DNA of 64,000 nucleotides from Poa pratensis (GCA_947311845.1 CAMZMU010000089.1:20737968-20801967), one strand, 5' to 3'; positions 11,193-22,329 are shown, counted from the first letter of the stretch. Notes: generated by a model not told the origin, from the sequence alone. Made by a program: numbers and translations.

Positions 11193-12775
11193 CACATTTT
11201 GTGAGTTAATAGCGTAAAACTACCACTTTTGTAGCCAAATGTACCGATTGGTACCGGTGGACGCCGCAATCTCATTTTGGTACCACATTTTGCCCAGGTT
11301 GTCTCATTTTGCCCAAATGACGCTCTGATTCAATTTAGACAGCCGTTCTGACAGGCAGGCCCCACTTGTAAGGTGACGTGGCAAGTAGGTCCCACTTGTC
11401 AGTCTAATAAAATAACCAAAATATGTATAAAAAAGGAAAAATCTGAGAAATAAATTATTTGGGGTAGGTGCACTGTGGGGCCCACAAGTCAGCCTAATAA
11501 AAATCAAAATATAAAAAAATATCTAAAAAAAGGAGGCCCTTGCTCGCCGCTGCACGCGGGCGAGCACCCGTCCGTCAGGAGGAGGCGGCGGCGCGGCGGA
11601 GCTCGCCGTGAGGCTCGAAGTGCGCGTGCTCCACTGCCCCCTGTGCAACAACCCGTTCAAGCCTCCCGTCCTCCAGGTTTATTTTCCCTTTCTATTCTTC
11701 CGATTCTTCCGTGCAAAACTGCAATCTTTTCTTGTTTCAAACTCCAATTCGCGTGCTGTGTGCAGTGCAACGGCGGGCACCTGGCGTGCGGCGTCTGCGT
11801 CGCCGCGCTCCCCGGCGGCCAGTGCGAGGCGTGCGCGGACGGCGACGGCTTCTTCGGCTCCTGCCTCGCGCTGCACGCGGTGGTGTCGGCGGCAAGGGTC
11901 GCGTGCCCCCACAGCGGATGCGGGCGGTACGTCGTCTACCACGAGTCCGGCGAGCACCAGAACGCCTGCCCGCACGCGCCGTGCCACTGCACGGAGCCAG
12001 GCTGCGTCGGCTTCTCGGCTTCCCCGGCGGCGCTCGGCAGCGCCGGCGCGGCCGCCGTGACCGTGGTGGGCGTCCGGGCGAGCGCGGCGGCCCGGCCAAG
12101 GTTCACGTGCAAGATGTGGGTGAACCTGGCGCCGCCGCCGGAGACGAACGGCAACGTCGTCAAGTCGTACGTGGTCTTGGTGGAGATGCAGATGCGCAGC
12201 AGCACGTCGCCCGGCAAGGTGGTGGCCGCGGACGAGCCGACGTTCCTGATGGTGCCGCCGATGTATCTGGTCCCAGGTCCGGGCGACGGGCGTTCCATGG
12301 AGGTGCCCCTCAACGTATCTGGTCCCAGGTCCGCACAGGGCACCTCCACGCGCCGCCTCCTGCTCCGTCGCCGGCCGTCGGCCGCCTCCTCCTGACGGAC
12401 GGGTGCTCGCCCGCTTGCGGCGGCGAGCAAGGGCCTCCTTTTTTTAGATATTTTTTATATTTTGATTTTTATTAGGCTGACTTGTGGGCCCCACAGTGCA
12501 CCTCCCCCAAATAATTTATTTTCTCAGATTTTCCCTTTTTTATACATATTTTGGTTTTTATTAGACTGACAAGTGGGGCCTACTTGCCACGTCACCTTAC
12601 AGGTGGGGCCTCCCTGTCAGAACGGCTGTCTAAATTGAATCTGAGCGTCATTTGGGCAAAATGAGACAACCTGGGCAAAATGTGGTACCAAAATGAGATT
12701 GCGGCGTCCACTGGTACCAATCGGTACATTTGGCTACAAAAGTGGTAGTTTTACGCTATTAACTCCACATTTTGT
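11193..12775. mobile_element. Pack-MULE with ~380-bp terminal inverted repeats
   Basis: The direct repeat CACATTTTGT flanks the element at 11193-11202 and 12766-12775; 9-11 bp duplications are typical of Mutator-like elements. The element (11203-12765, 1563 bp) opens with GAGTTAATAGCGTAAAACTA, and its right end is the reverse complement. The inverted repeats run from about 11203 to 11590 and 12387 to 12765, with only scattered differences. There is no transposase. The interior is a GC-rich host-gene fragment, which makes this a gene-capturing Pack-MULE. Confidence 0.92.
11575..12395 (+). pseudogene. Captured SINA/SIAH-type E3 ubiquitin ligase gene, internally deleted
   Basis: Exon 1 (to 11676) encodes GGGGGAAELAVRLEVRVLHC followed by PLCNNPFKPPVLQ. 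A GT..AG intron spans 11677-11765. Exon 2 (11766-12395) encodes CNGGHLACGVCVAALPGGQC, a SIAH zinc finger (CPHSGCGRYVVYHESGEHQN...CHCTEPGC), then jumps to a C-terminal piece (RPRFTCKMWVN...FLMVPPMYLVPG). In monocot SINA proteins a TRAF-like substrate-binding part of roughly 100 residues lies between these, so an internal deletion is inferred. No ATG precedes exon 1 in frame within the captured part. A 19-bp direct repeat (GTATCTGGTCCCAGGTCCG) lies near 12263 and 12317. Transcription from the TIR is possible but unproven. Family call is confident; function as a ligase is doubtful. Confidence 0.85.
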
Positions 12776-13154
12776 CAATAAGATCCGTTTTAGTTACCTG
12801 TGATTTCATCATTAAGTTATAGAGCAGCTGATGTATGATGATGGTCTTAATTCTCACGTAGAAGATGAGGATGGGAGCATCACAATTAGACGACGATACA
12901 ATAACACTGAAGAGCATGCTATATCAGAGAGAAACATCACAAATTTTGCCAATCTCTCAAACCGAAAGGCAATGGCATCGGGGTGTGCCACGGCACGTGT
13001 ACTGAGGAACTGGTCCAGGTTGATCTATCTAATTAAACACACTGGAATCATGTTTGGTACATGCTAGTTTACTATTTAGCACTTCTGATGGTCTTGCTTG
13101 CATTCTTCATTGAAGGAAACAGTATGCTTCCGTTAGATTGAAATAATATTAAGA
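12776..13154. other. Intergenic, right flank of the Pack-MULE
   Basis: A 78-codon open frame (12831-13067, +) is rich in Asn, Glu and Arg but has no recognised family. I treat it as unsupported. Confidence 0.35.
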
Positions 13155-13281
13155 TACTCCCTCCGATCCATATTAGTGGGCACAACTTTATCTAGATACA
13201 CATGTATCTAGTCTAAATACTTAACTAGATACATATGAATTTAGACAAAGCTATGCCCACTAATATGGATCGGAGAGAGTA
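13155..13281. mobile_element. Stowaway MITE
   Basis: The left end TA-CTCCCTCCGATCCATATTA and the right end TAATATGGATCGGAGAGAG-TA are inverted repeats of about 20 bp with TA duplications. The centre also pairs (GATACACATGTATC region), so the transcript would form a hairpin. Confidence 0.88.
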
Positions 13282-14054
13282 TCATTATTGGCCATCAAGG
13301 ATTCACCGAGCTGGGAAGCAACTGTATTCGCCGAGCTTGTATTTAAGCTGATCAGGACAGATAGCTGTCCAAGTGGAAGCAAGGGAGGAGGACGAATAGA
13401 TCATCATAGAAACGACAACTGATGATACCCGTACTCAAAGAGCACCCTCAGGAGGGAGGAGTATCAGCCCAGTAAAAGAGGATGAAAGAATCGACAGTGG
13501 GTACTGACAGTCCATGTGCTCTGTTTATTTTTTCATCTTTTCTTTTGGAATCCACTTTCTGCATAACACAAGACATGTTTGTTATATGCTGAGATGATTA
13601 TGGAATTTGCACTTGTGCTTACTTGATTATTATTTCTACACATATGGTGCACTACTTTAAGTGGATATCGAATTTTGTGGCTACAAAGGAGGAGCTATCT
13701 GCCCACCTAGAGCCGTTGGATGGGTAAAGACAAGGGTTTGTAGTTTTTACAGCTGACCCTGATCTCATGTTTTACTCTGTAACAGTCCCAAGAGATTATG
13801 CATTAACATGCTGGGTATGGGGGTAATGCGAACAGTATCGAGTCCAAGCCAATAATAAAAGTTTATAAAGGAAACAAGGAGATCCAAATGGGGGGGGGGG
13901 GGGGGGGGGGGAAATAATGTAGTGACAGATAACACTTTTCTGAATGTAAAAGCCAACACAAGACATGAGGACATTGGCTAACTGCAAGATATTCTCATAG
14001 CACAACCAGTACTTGTAGACTAATCATACAGATACGATGCATGTCCTAACTCAA
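13282..14054. other. Intergenic with a 22-base G run
   Basis: No gene recognised. G run at 13890-13911. The right part probably holds the 3' flank of the F-box pseudogene. Confidence 0.5.
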
Positions 14055-17000
14055 TTAGGACCGTAAGTGAACCACATCAGACGAAGCCGCCATCCCCAAC
14101 TCCTCCCTAACTTGCATCCTCTCCTCAGGAGTCCGCGGATACCTCGACAGGCAGACTTTGATCTTGGAGTCCGAATCACCACTTCCCATCACACGACTTG
14201 CGGTCGTGCAGAGATATCTCCTCCAGATTCACTGCAGCTTCCATGACATGGCTGATGTATCGCACAAAAATGCCGTCGGGCTCGAAGCCGTAAATGGTGA
14301 CCTTAGCCAGGTTCTTGTGCTTAAAGTTAGATGCAGATGGCTTCCACTCCACGTTTGCTTTGTCAAGGTAGCCATATTTCTGTCGAAGCTTCTTGTCTGT
14401 CACAATGGTGCACCAATGATCCCGTACCGTGATGCATAGCTCCTTTACCAAGGGTGCAGCTTCGAGGATGAACATTGTCCAAGCAATATCACAACCTTCA
14501 GGAAGATTGTCCAGATTCACAAACTGTAGTTGCCGAGCACAGGGGCGAGCAGTGTCGGCCCTTCTAGTAGAACCCAAATCTGCAGAAGAAGCAACCAGAA
14601 GTTGATTGCAGGTTGCAAATAATTACACTCAGACAGTGGCACAAAAGAAGACTCGCTTAAGTTCACTCAGACAGTGGAACCGTCGAAGTAAGACAGATGA
14701 TTACCTTTTCACTTTCAAAATCCAGGTGCAGATCGGTTATTGTGGGGACATCAGCAATGAGCTGGCTTAACTCGAGAGTCTTGTGCGAACGAGTTCCAGC
14801 TTTCGTGAGGCTTAGCTTTGAAAGCCGCGGGACAAAGCCAAAAGAGAGGATCATCACAAGAGACCCAATTATTATAGCTCACCCATTCGAGTTTTGGTAG
14901 ACAGCTGAGCTCAACTTTGTAAAAATCTCCGTAGTCGATAAGAAACTCAACGAGTTGACCATGTTCAACGTGTAGCACGGAATTGATGCCGAGTCACAGT
15001 AGGTTAAGCGCAAAGACTCCAAGCACTTGCAAGTGGAGAGGATGTTGGGGATGCCAGCTTCATCAAACCTCATATTGTCCAGCCGCAGGCGGGTAAGGCC
15101 AGCGAATGCATCTGGAGAAGCACCAAGAAAAGTATTGAACTGCTCCGCAAAGTTGAGGAGATCAGCATGCATGTAACCCTCGCGAACCTTCTCTGTAACG
15201 ATATCAAACTCTACGGCCTCAACCTTGTGGGTTGCCATGGCACGGGCAACGGACCTGCCGATGGAGAGACAATCATAGCGCCTCAAGAGAAACCTCACAC
15301 GCAGCTTGCGGATGGTGGTTTCCCTGCTCCTCGCAACCATGATGTTTTCTGTGACATGAGCCACGGCGCCATTGATCCGGACCATATCACGGATAGTGAA
15401 ATCACTGGCTTCATCGGTGATGTCTACGCACACTTCTATTCTTGTAGACAGTGTTGGGCCTCAAAGAGCAGAGGTTTGTAGAACAGCAGCAAGTTTTCCT
15501 TAAGTGAATCACCCAAGGTTTATCGAACTCAGGGAGGTAGAGGTCAAAGATATTCCTCTCAAGCAACCCTGCAATTAAGATACAAGAAGTCTCTTGTGTC
15601 CCCAACACACCTAATACACTTGTCAGATGTATAGGTGCACTAGTTCGGCGAAGAGATAGTGAAATACAAGTAATATGGATGATTATAAGTAGTAACTGCA
15701 ATCTGAAATAAAGATGGCAGCACGCAAACATGTAGCAGAACTTGATGTAAACGGTGTTTCAATGCTTAGAAACAAGGCCTAGGGATCATACTTTCACTAG
15801 TGGACACTCTCAACAATGATCTCATAACTGAATAAGTAAAAGCTACTCTTAAACACTCTCTTGTTGGATAACAAACACCATTCATTGTGTAGGGCTGCAA
15901 AAGCACACCTCAAGCCGGAGTAAACAAGCGCCACAACGTCATAAAGGAGTCACACACGGTGCACACACTGTCACCTTTACACCGTGGAGAGTACCGGAGT
16001 TCATATTAAAGTAACTCTAGAGTGCATAATAGATAAAGAGTAACATCTACATATTCAACTAGATTAGCACAACTGAACACAAGTAAATACTACTCGGGAT
16101 TATTCTCCTTCTTGATGAAGCAAGAGTACTATGCGTAGGGCTGCAAAAGCACTGCTCAAAGTCTGAGTAAACAAACACCACAATTCCCAAGAACAAGCCA
16201 TGATAAATATCTAAATTATTCATAGAGTCACATAAGTACCCACACTGTCACCTTGATACCGTGTTGTCACAATGACTCCAGAAACTAGACAAAATCACTT
16301 GAGTAGCATAAACATTATTAATGTATTCAGCGATACTAGCAATACACATGATCACATAAAGATCACACCATGTGAGAGAGAGATGAACCACATAGCTACC
16401 GGTAGAGCCCTCAACCTCGGGGGAGAACTACTCCCTCCTCATCATGGGAGTCAGCAGCGGCGATGAAGATGGCGGTGGAGTCGATGGAGATGACTCCGGG
16501 GGCAATTCCCCGTCCCGGCGGCGTGCCGGAACAGAGATTCTGTCCCCCGAAACTTGTCGTCGATGGCGGCGGCCCTGCGGAACTCTTCGTGGAATATGGC
16601 TTGGTATTTTAGGGTTTTCGCGTCTGAGGAATAAATAGGCGAAGGGGCGACGTCGGTGGAGCCCGAGGGCCCCAAACCATAGGCTGGCGCGGCAGGAGGT
16701 GGGGCCGCGCCGCCAGGTGGTTTGGCCACCTCGTGGCGAGTCTTCGTCTCTCCTTCGGACTCCGTGTACGTGTTGGAAAAATAGGGACTTGGCCTTTTGT
16801 TTCGTGCAATTCCAAGAATATTTCCAGAAGTAACTTTCTGAAACCAAAAACAACAGAAAACAGGGAACTGACACTGTGGCATCTTGTTAATAGGTTAGTC
16901 CCAGAAAATGCATAAAAGTGATATGAAGTGTATATAAAACATGTAGCAAATGGTATAATATAAGCATGGAACAACAGAAATTATGGATACGTTGGAGACG

Positions 17001-17323
17001 TATCAGTGTGGCGTGCAATGGAAGCAATATCTATGTCAAACCGCGAGAGCATTGCAGGGAGATTCAGCATTTGCTTCGAGAGGATGCATGTCCTTATGGC
17101 ATCAAGTGTGTCCAGCCTCTCCAGGATGTTGAGCAAGAGGTCATTGGACAGCTTGCTGATCCTGTCTCCATTCCCATTGCCCGCAGCGTCTTGGTTGCAA
17201 GGTGCTTTCTGCATTGTAGCAGGGAAAAACAACAAATTAGCCATGGAGGATGAATCGACACGCGGGAAGAACAGCAGAAGCACCACTTACATTGCGGCCG
17301 CGGCGACCCTTCCTGTTCTTCAT
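14055..17323 (-). pseudogene. F-box/LRR (FBD-type) protein gene, broken by a solo LTR and frameshifts
   Basis: F-box proteins are the substrate-recognition subunits of SCF ubiquitin ligases. Exon 1 (17323-17291) encodes MKNRKGRRGRN. Exon 2 starts at 17208 with KAPCNQDAAGNGNG and an F-box (DRISKLSNDLLLNILERLD...RTCILSKQ), then is interrupted after ...ASIARHT by an LTR (15418-17005). The coding sense resumes with DEASDFTIRDMVRING and leucine-rich sequence (LTRLRLDNMRF, CLESLRLTYCDS). A last exon begins near 14601 and carries an FBD-like tail (WKPSASNFKHKNLAKVTIYG) ending at 14055. Frames break near 14980, 14845, 14530 and 14190: for instance SIP must shift to join VLHVEHGQLVEFL, and APVL must shift to join QLQFVNLDNLPEG. 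With five independent lesions this is a pseudogene even if one or two are sequencing errors. Confidence 0.88.
15418..17005 (-). mobile_element. Solo LTR of a large retrotransposon
   Basis: On the minus strand it starts TGATACGTCTCCAACG and ends GTAGACATCA, 1588 bp, with no internal domain. It is the same family as the left LTR of the element at 50676 (shared GAGGGCTCTACCGGTAGCTA and GTGTGATCTTTATGTGATCA). The host gene reads CGCCACAC before the LTR and CCGATGAA after it, colinear with an expected CACACCGATG. A 5-bp duplication CACAC that later lost CACA would explain the missing perfect target duplication; that is inference. Confidence 0.85.
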
Positions 17324-17686
17324 GGCTGATCGCGGCCTTATTGATGTGATGTTGCTTCCTTTGAAAATCAGGGACGCCAACTTATTCGATCATATTACTC
17401 TCCCCGCTCCTCTATTTATTTAGGCTGGCGAGGCTCTCCTCAAAAGAAAGGGAGGAGATTACTAGAGGAGAGGGAGAAGGACTCCTATTACAACTCGTCT
17501 TCAGACAGACTAATAAAAATTGCAACTTTTCCAGTCCGATTGCAACCCAACCTCTCTTTTCTGTCCGGATTGTAGCAGGAAATCGACTGTTCCGTCTCCG
17601 TATCCGTCTCCGGCTCCGGCTCCCTTGAGATTATTTCGCCGAAAACGGAACAAGACATGAGGCAGCTGAGGAGAATGGCGGTCACC
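17324..17686. other. Upstream region of the F-box pseudogene
   Basis: Presumed former promoter. On the minus strand TAAATAAATAG lies about 90 nt upstream of the ATG, with no clear TATA. A short C/G/T-rich repeat (GTATCCGTCTCCGGCTCCGG) lies near 17599. Confidence 0.4.
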
Positions 17687-18008
17687 GCCGCGTGGGGAAG
17701 CCAGACGGCGGAGGTGGTGGCAGCTAGGGCGCGGAAGAGAGTGGTGGTCACCGGCGGCGTCGGAGGGCTGGTTGTCGCAGGGGACGAGGGCGGCGCGTGC
17801 GGAACCCAGGCGGCGTAGGTGGTGGCTGCTGCAAAGGGGGCGGAAGAGTGTGGTGGTCGCCGGTGGCGGCGGAGAGCAGGTTGTCGCAGGGGACGACGGC
17901 GGCGCGTGGGGAAGCCAGGCGACGGAGGTGGTGGCTGCTGCAAAGGGGGCGAGGAAGAGCGTGGTGGTCACCGGCGGCGGCGGAGGACGGGTTGTCGCAG
18001 GGGAGGGT
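17687..18008. repeat. GC-rich minisatellite, three ~110-bp units
   Basis: The anchor GTTGTCGCAG begins at 17771, 17880 and 17991, so units are 109 and 111 bp. Each carries GGTGGTGGCTGCTGCAAAGG or a variant, and GTGGTGGTCACCGG. The GC-rich open frames here are by-products of the repeat. Confidence 0.8.
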
Positions 18009-18646
18009 GGCACCGGGCTGCAGGATCGGCTAGGGTTCTCTCATGCTACTACTGTAACCATTTGGGAGCAGGATCGGGACATCGGGTGGGCGGAGGGGAT
18101 CGGTAGGAGAAAGGTAAGGATTTGGGAAATCTGCTTGGAGTCTTGCACTCGTAGTTGTAGATACACTCATTACTGAAAAAAATCACATCAAATGGTTTAA
18201 AAAGTACAAACAAAATTTTTGGACAAACATGCATACAATTTATGTCTGCACAAAAAGTTTCATGAAAAAGAAATTTTGTTGTTACATGTGTATTAAAGAC
18301 AAATTCAGGTAGTCCAAAATGATTTTACGAGAAGTTTCTTTTGTCTTTTTAAGTTTTTATACATGCAAAAAAATGTCTTTTTAGGCGAAACTCTTTGTTG
18401 GACGTAAAATGTCCCGATATGCTCGAAAATTTTGTTGGGATCTTTTAATATTTTGAAAAGCATTTAAAAAGAAAATTTCATAACATGTGCATCCAAAATT
18501 ATTAGTCATGATTTAGGGTTTCCTCTTCATAGAGTAAAATACATCCAACAACATTAAACGTGTTTGTTTGTCCACTATATTTTGGGGATATGAATCTAAA
18601 AGTATAAACCGTGATACCTGCAAATGATCCGTTAGCGATTAGAGAT
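18009..18646. other. Intergenic, AT-rich
   Basis: No gene or transposon end recognised. It resembles other AT-rich stretches here (near 24.0 kb and 28.3 kb) only in style. Confidence 0.45.
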
Positions 18647-20724
18647 TTAGAGCATCTCCACCGGGGCCTCCAAATTCGTGTCCGGCACCCCCAATGGAGG
18701 CCCAATTGGGGGGTGCCGGACATGTGTCCGCCCATGTTTTCGACCGCGCCCACAGCGGCGCACCCCAAACGTCCGCCCCCCAAACGCAAGCAAATCATCG
18801 AACACCTTGCGAGCGGCGGATTTTATTAAACGAGATTTAACAAACTTACAATATGAAATCTAAACGAGATTTAATAAACTAAATCTAAACCGCCGGCGAG
18901 AAGATGCGAACCAAGCGCCGCGGGATCATCAAGAAACTTGCATGCCTCGATGATCTGGTTTCGCGGCGCGTGGTGGACTCTGATCTACCCATGGCGGCCA
19001 CCACGACGGAGGGTGCGGCCGATGACAATGAAAGTCTTCGGTGACCGTGACGCTGCCGTCGTCGTGGAAGATTCGCCTGCAATTGCCGGCGCAGGTGGTA
19101 GCGCGCGTCATCGTCGTCGTCATCAGAATCGACCCATTCTGGCGGTGGCTCCCGCATGCCGGCCGAGAGGAAGAAGCTGCCGCGTCGCGCCTCGTACTCT
19201 GCCTCCACCGTCCTGTCCCAGTACGGCGCCGAGACGGCGTACTTAGGGTCGCGTCGCTCCTCCCACGACATAGCTGTCCGGCAGAGGTTGATGTAGTCCA
19301 CGCGAGCCTGCCCGCTGAGACGAGGCGCCACCGGCACGTTGACGATGTTCGTCACCCACCCCTCCGGTAAGGTGACGCCGGGCTCCAACGGGGTGTTGTT
19401 GCGGATGTAGAGCCGTGCTTCCTCCTCCGACAGCATGGTTTGAGGCGGCATGTTCGGAAGCGGCATGGTTGGAGCCACGTTGGCGTTGGCCATCTGCTGC
19501 TCCTGGTTGCGGCGGCGCCGCTCCTGGGCCTCCCGTTATTCCTGGGCGCGTCGCTCGCGCACGGTCCGCCGAGAGGCGGTCGCGGTAAAGGCGACCCTCT
19601 CGTTCTTCCTGCGTCTCGCGGCTGCCCGCCATGCTGATGGCGCGACTTGGGAGAGGGAGAGGGAGAAGTGGTGGTGTGGGGAGAGGGAGGAAGTCGCCGC
19701 CACAGCGCGCCTCGTACTCCGCGTCCACCACGGCGTGCCAGTAGGGCGCCGAGATGGAGTACTTGGGGTCGATCTTCTGCTCGTACGGCATCGCCTGCCA
19801 CTTCCACATGATGAAGCCGACGCGCTCCTTGCCGCTGAGCCGCGGCGCCACCGGCACGTTGACGGCGTTCCTCGTCCACCCTTCGGGTAGGGACGCGTCC
19901 CCCTCACAGCACGCTGTGGCGGCTGCACAGCTGCGCCGTCTCAGCGACACGACGTACGGAGGCGCGTTGGCTGCCTCCTCGAGCCACCGCTCGCGTTCAT
20001 ACGCCCTGGCCATCTCTGCCTCCTCGTTGCGGCGACGGCGTTCCTCCATCTGCTCGCGGCGTCGCTGGCCGCGGCGCTCGCTTTCCGTCGAGAGGAAGTC
20101 GCGATGACGCCGGTCGCGCTCCTCCGGCGTCTCGTGGTTGGCCGCCTTGCTTGGCGACCGATCTGCTGGTGGCGAGTTGGGAGAGGGGAGAAGGGAGAAG
20201 GGAGAAGCGGTGGTGTGGGGAGAGGAGGGCTGCGACGCGCCGGGTTTTAAAGGCGGCTGGAGGAGCGGGGTTGGGTGGCCTGCATTAACGCGGCCACCGG
20301 TTCGCCTGGCCACGCATTGACGCCGACGACGCGTACGCAGGGCGCCGCCGCGGGCAGCCGTTGCGACTGCAGCACGCGTCGCTTCCGTCTGCGCCATGGG
20401 AACGGGTGCGGCGTTATTGCAAGGCGTCGCTTCGCTATTGCGAGGCGTGATGACAGGCGAGCCGCCGTCTCGTCGCCTCGCCATTAAACGCGGCGCAACG
20501 TCCTCCTGCCAAGCCCAAGTTAACACGGGACGGGGCGCTGTGCGTATGACGAGCGGGCCAGCCCTGTCAGAAGCATGTCCGCACCCATGTCCGGCACCCC
20601 CGAGAGGCCTCACGATTTTGCTCGGGGCGACCCTTTGGGGGTGCCGCTGGTGGCGTTTTTAGGCGTCCGGATCTCCAATGAGCCTTTGAGGGTCACTTGG
20701 AGGCCCCCGATGGAGATGCTCTTA
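18647..20724. mobile_element. PIF/Harbinger-like element with TTA target duplication
   Basis: The left end TTA-GAGCATCTCCACCGGGGCC and the right end GGCCCCCGATGGAGATGCTC-TTA form imperfect inverted repeats next to a 3-bp TTA duplication (18647-18649, 20722-20724), as in PIF/Harbinger. The element is 2072 bp, GC-rich, and encodes no recognisable DDE transposase. A truncated relative lies at 57865-57975. Confidence 0.82.
18885..20180 (-). CDS. Unrecognised protein with a duplicated LPEGW...DPKY...EYEAR domain, inside the Harbinger-like element
   Basis: Two tandem units of about 520 bp encode the same layout on the minus strand. Each has an E/R-rich head (ETPEERDRRHRDFLS in unit 1, ETQEEREGRLYRDRLS in unit 2) and a ~70-residue domain. 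The shared core is LPEGW-x2-N-x-VNVPVAPRLSG-x2-RV, then DPKY-x2-SAPYW-x3-V-x-AEYEAR. Unit 1's core lies at about 19680-19890 and unit 2's at about 19190-19390. Unit 2 continues into an acidic DSDDDDDD stretch. The two units lie in different frames, so a single continuous product would need splicing or reflects a frameshift. I do not recognise the domain; it may be an element-encoded accessory protein or a captured host gene. The paired conservation suggests past selection on the protein. Confidence 0.55.
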
Positions 20725-21999
20725 TAACCGTCTAATCCGCTACTCGGGGCGGTTCCGCGTCATCCGTTCGAGCTGACACGAATAGCGATTTGGGAAATCG
20801 ATGCAGGCGCGCTTTTTCCCTCCTCCTGTATCAGTATCAGTATCAGTGACGTTGGCCTTGGACCCTCGCGTCCCACGACGCGGCGTCGGTCTCCGCGTTT
20901 AACTGGGGTGGCCGCACATCTCATTTCGTCTAGGAGGTTGCCCTGGACATTTTACTATAGTAGCCCGTCACAGGACATCCTAGACGCACTTGGGTCATGC
21001 TCGCCTATTCTTTCACGTCGATTGATACCACCGGGCATGGTGATGCTTGGGGCAGTTTGGCGTCGGTACACGTCGGCATTTTTAACTCTCGTGGTATTTC
21101 TCCACGCAGAGAGGCACGGCGGGGTTTTCGTACGTGTTGCTCACGTTCACATTGTCTCGGTCCTAGCTAGGGGTTCCCGTCTCTCTTGCCTATGCGAGGA
21201 AGGCGTGTTGATACCCTTCATAGACCGCCTGCCTGCAAATGAAGGTGGGTGGTTGCTTCTGGGCCCAGCCTTTTCTTTGTCCACCATTCAACCGGACAGG
21301 TCAGATTGGAAAGTCTGTTGTACGTTCTACTGTGTTGGGAGTGTGTATACATTCGTGCCATGGAGCAGATTGTTATGGCCGTCTCCATTTTCTCAGGTTT
21401 CTTGTTCCTTGTTGGTCTCGATGTCAGCTTTGTTCGCTCCGGGCCGGGTTCGTACATTTGCCGGTCCTGCTAGTTCCTCGCCCTCCGCTCTTTCATCATC
21501 GGTGTTAGTGTCTGATCAAGTTAGTCCGACATTGTTTCAGCTAAGGTTAGATCCGACATGCATGTTACCTCCTTTTTGTTTGCTTTTTCCTATGCTTTTT
21601 CGTCTTGATGTCTGGAGTGTCTGATATGCTTTTTTTTTTGTTTCTTTCGTGGTTGTCGTATCGTCGTATCGCATTTTTCGGTCTTTTCTTACTTTTATTT
21701 TCGACAAGTCTTGTTCTTTTGCCATGTTCTAGGTTCATGTTTCAATGAAAAGCAATGGTGGTCATTTTGCCCATTTTTGCAAAAAAAAAAACACAAAGAA
21801 AGTGAAGAAAACCTCATGCTCCTCGTCGAGGAGGAGGACATGGCGCTCTGCCTTAAGCTCCTCGCCCCTGGCGGCGGATGGGCTCCGGACGCAGCTGACT
21901 CGACGAGATCGCGGCCGCAAGCACCAGCAGGGCCGTGGGCAGCAGCACGAGGGCTGTGTCCGGCGGCGTCGGGTGCACGCGCCAAGATGTACGCGTACG
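20725..21999. other. Gene-like GC-rich DNA, nature uncertain
   Basis: A 238-codon frame (20908-21624, +) has no recognised domain and no good start context. The T-rich end near 21640-21780 and an A run at 21781-21791 look like the tail of a poly(A) retroposon, but I found no matching target duplication upstream. A (TATCAG)3 microsatellite lies near 20829. Confidence 0.3.
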
Positions 22000-22324
22000 C
22001 CGTCACCCAGTGGCGGAGCCAGAACTTTAACATTGTGTAGTCAGTGCAAAATTGTGTAGTCAAATACACATATATGTATTATTTTTTACATGAAATTTGC
22101 TTGCATTTCCAAGAAAACTGTGTAGTCACTTGACTACACAACTGTAGTGTGGCTCCGCCACTGCCGTCACCACCGGCGGAAACACCACGTCCTCGTCGCG
22201 CCGGCGACCGTGAGCCAGGAGCAGCGCCGTCCTCCCCACGTCGGACACGGGGTGAGCCACGAGCACGCCACCGTCCTCGTCGCGCTGGCCCAGCCCGTCC
22301 CCAGCTCGTCCCCACCGAGGGACG
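21826..22324 (-). pseudogene. Possible captured coding fragment interrupted by a MITE
   Basis: Removing the MITE at 22008-22163 and one copy of its duplication joins two minus-strand open stretches: ...GRRRDEDVVFPPVVTA and YAYILARAPDAAGHSP.... The combined frame is Ala/Arg/Gly-rich and not recognised. It lies beside a CACTA end, so it could be DNA carried by that element. GC bias alone can keep such frames open. Confidence 0.3.
22000..22171. mobile_element. hAT-type MITE, CAGTGGCGGAGCC ends
   Basis: CCGTCACC is duplicated at 22000-22007 and 22164-22171 (8 bp). The 156-bp element starts CAGTGGCGGAGCC and ends GGCTCCGCCACTG, with longer pairing inside (GTGTAGTCA motifs). An 8-bp duplication and CA..TG ends fit hAT. 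A relative with CAGTGGCGGACC ends is at 42941-45206. Confidence 0.85.
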
Positions 22325-22329
22325 GCAAG

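Noticed and set aside
13757..14005. Frames with runs of proline on the minus strand.
   Set aside because: They are produced by the 22-base G run.
17488..18176. Pro/Ala- and Gly-rich frames of 134-167 codons on both strands.
   Set aside because: They are translations of the 110-bp minisatellite.
20908..21624. 238-codon open frame.
   Set aside because: No recognisable domain, no promoter or splice context, and composition fits GC-rich DNA with few stops.
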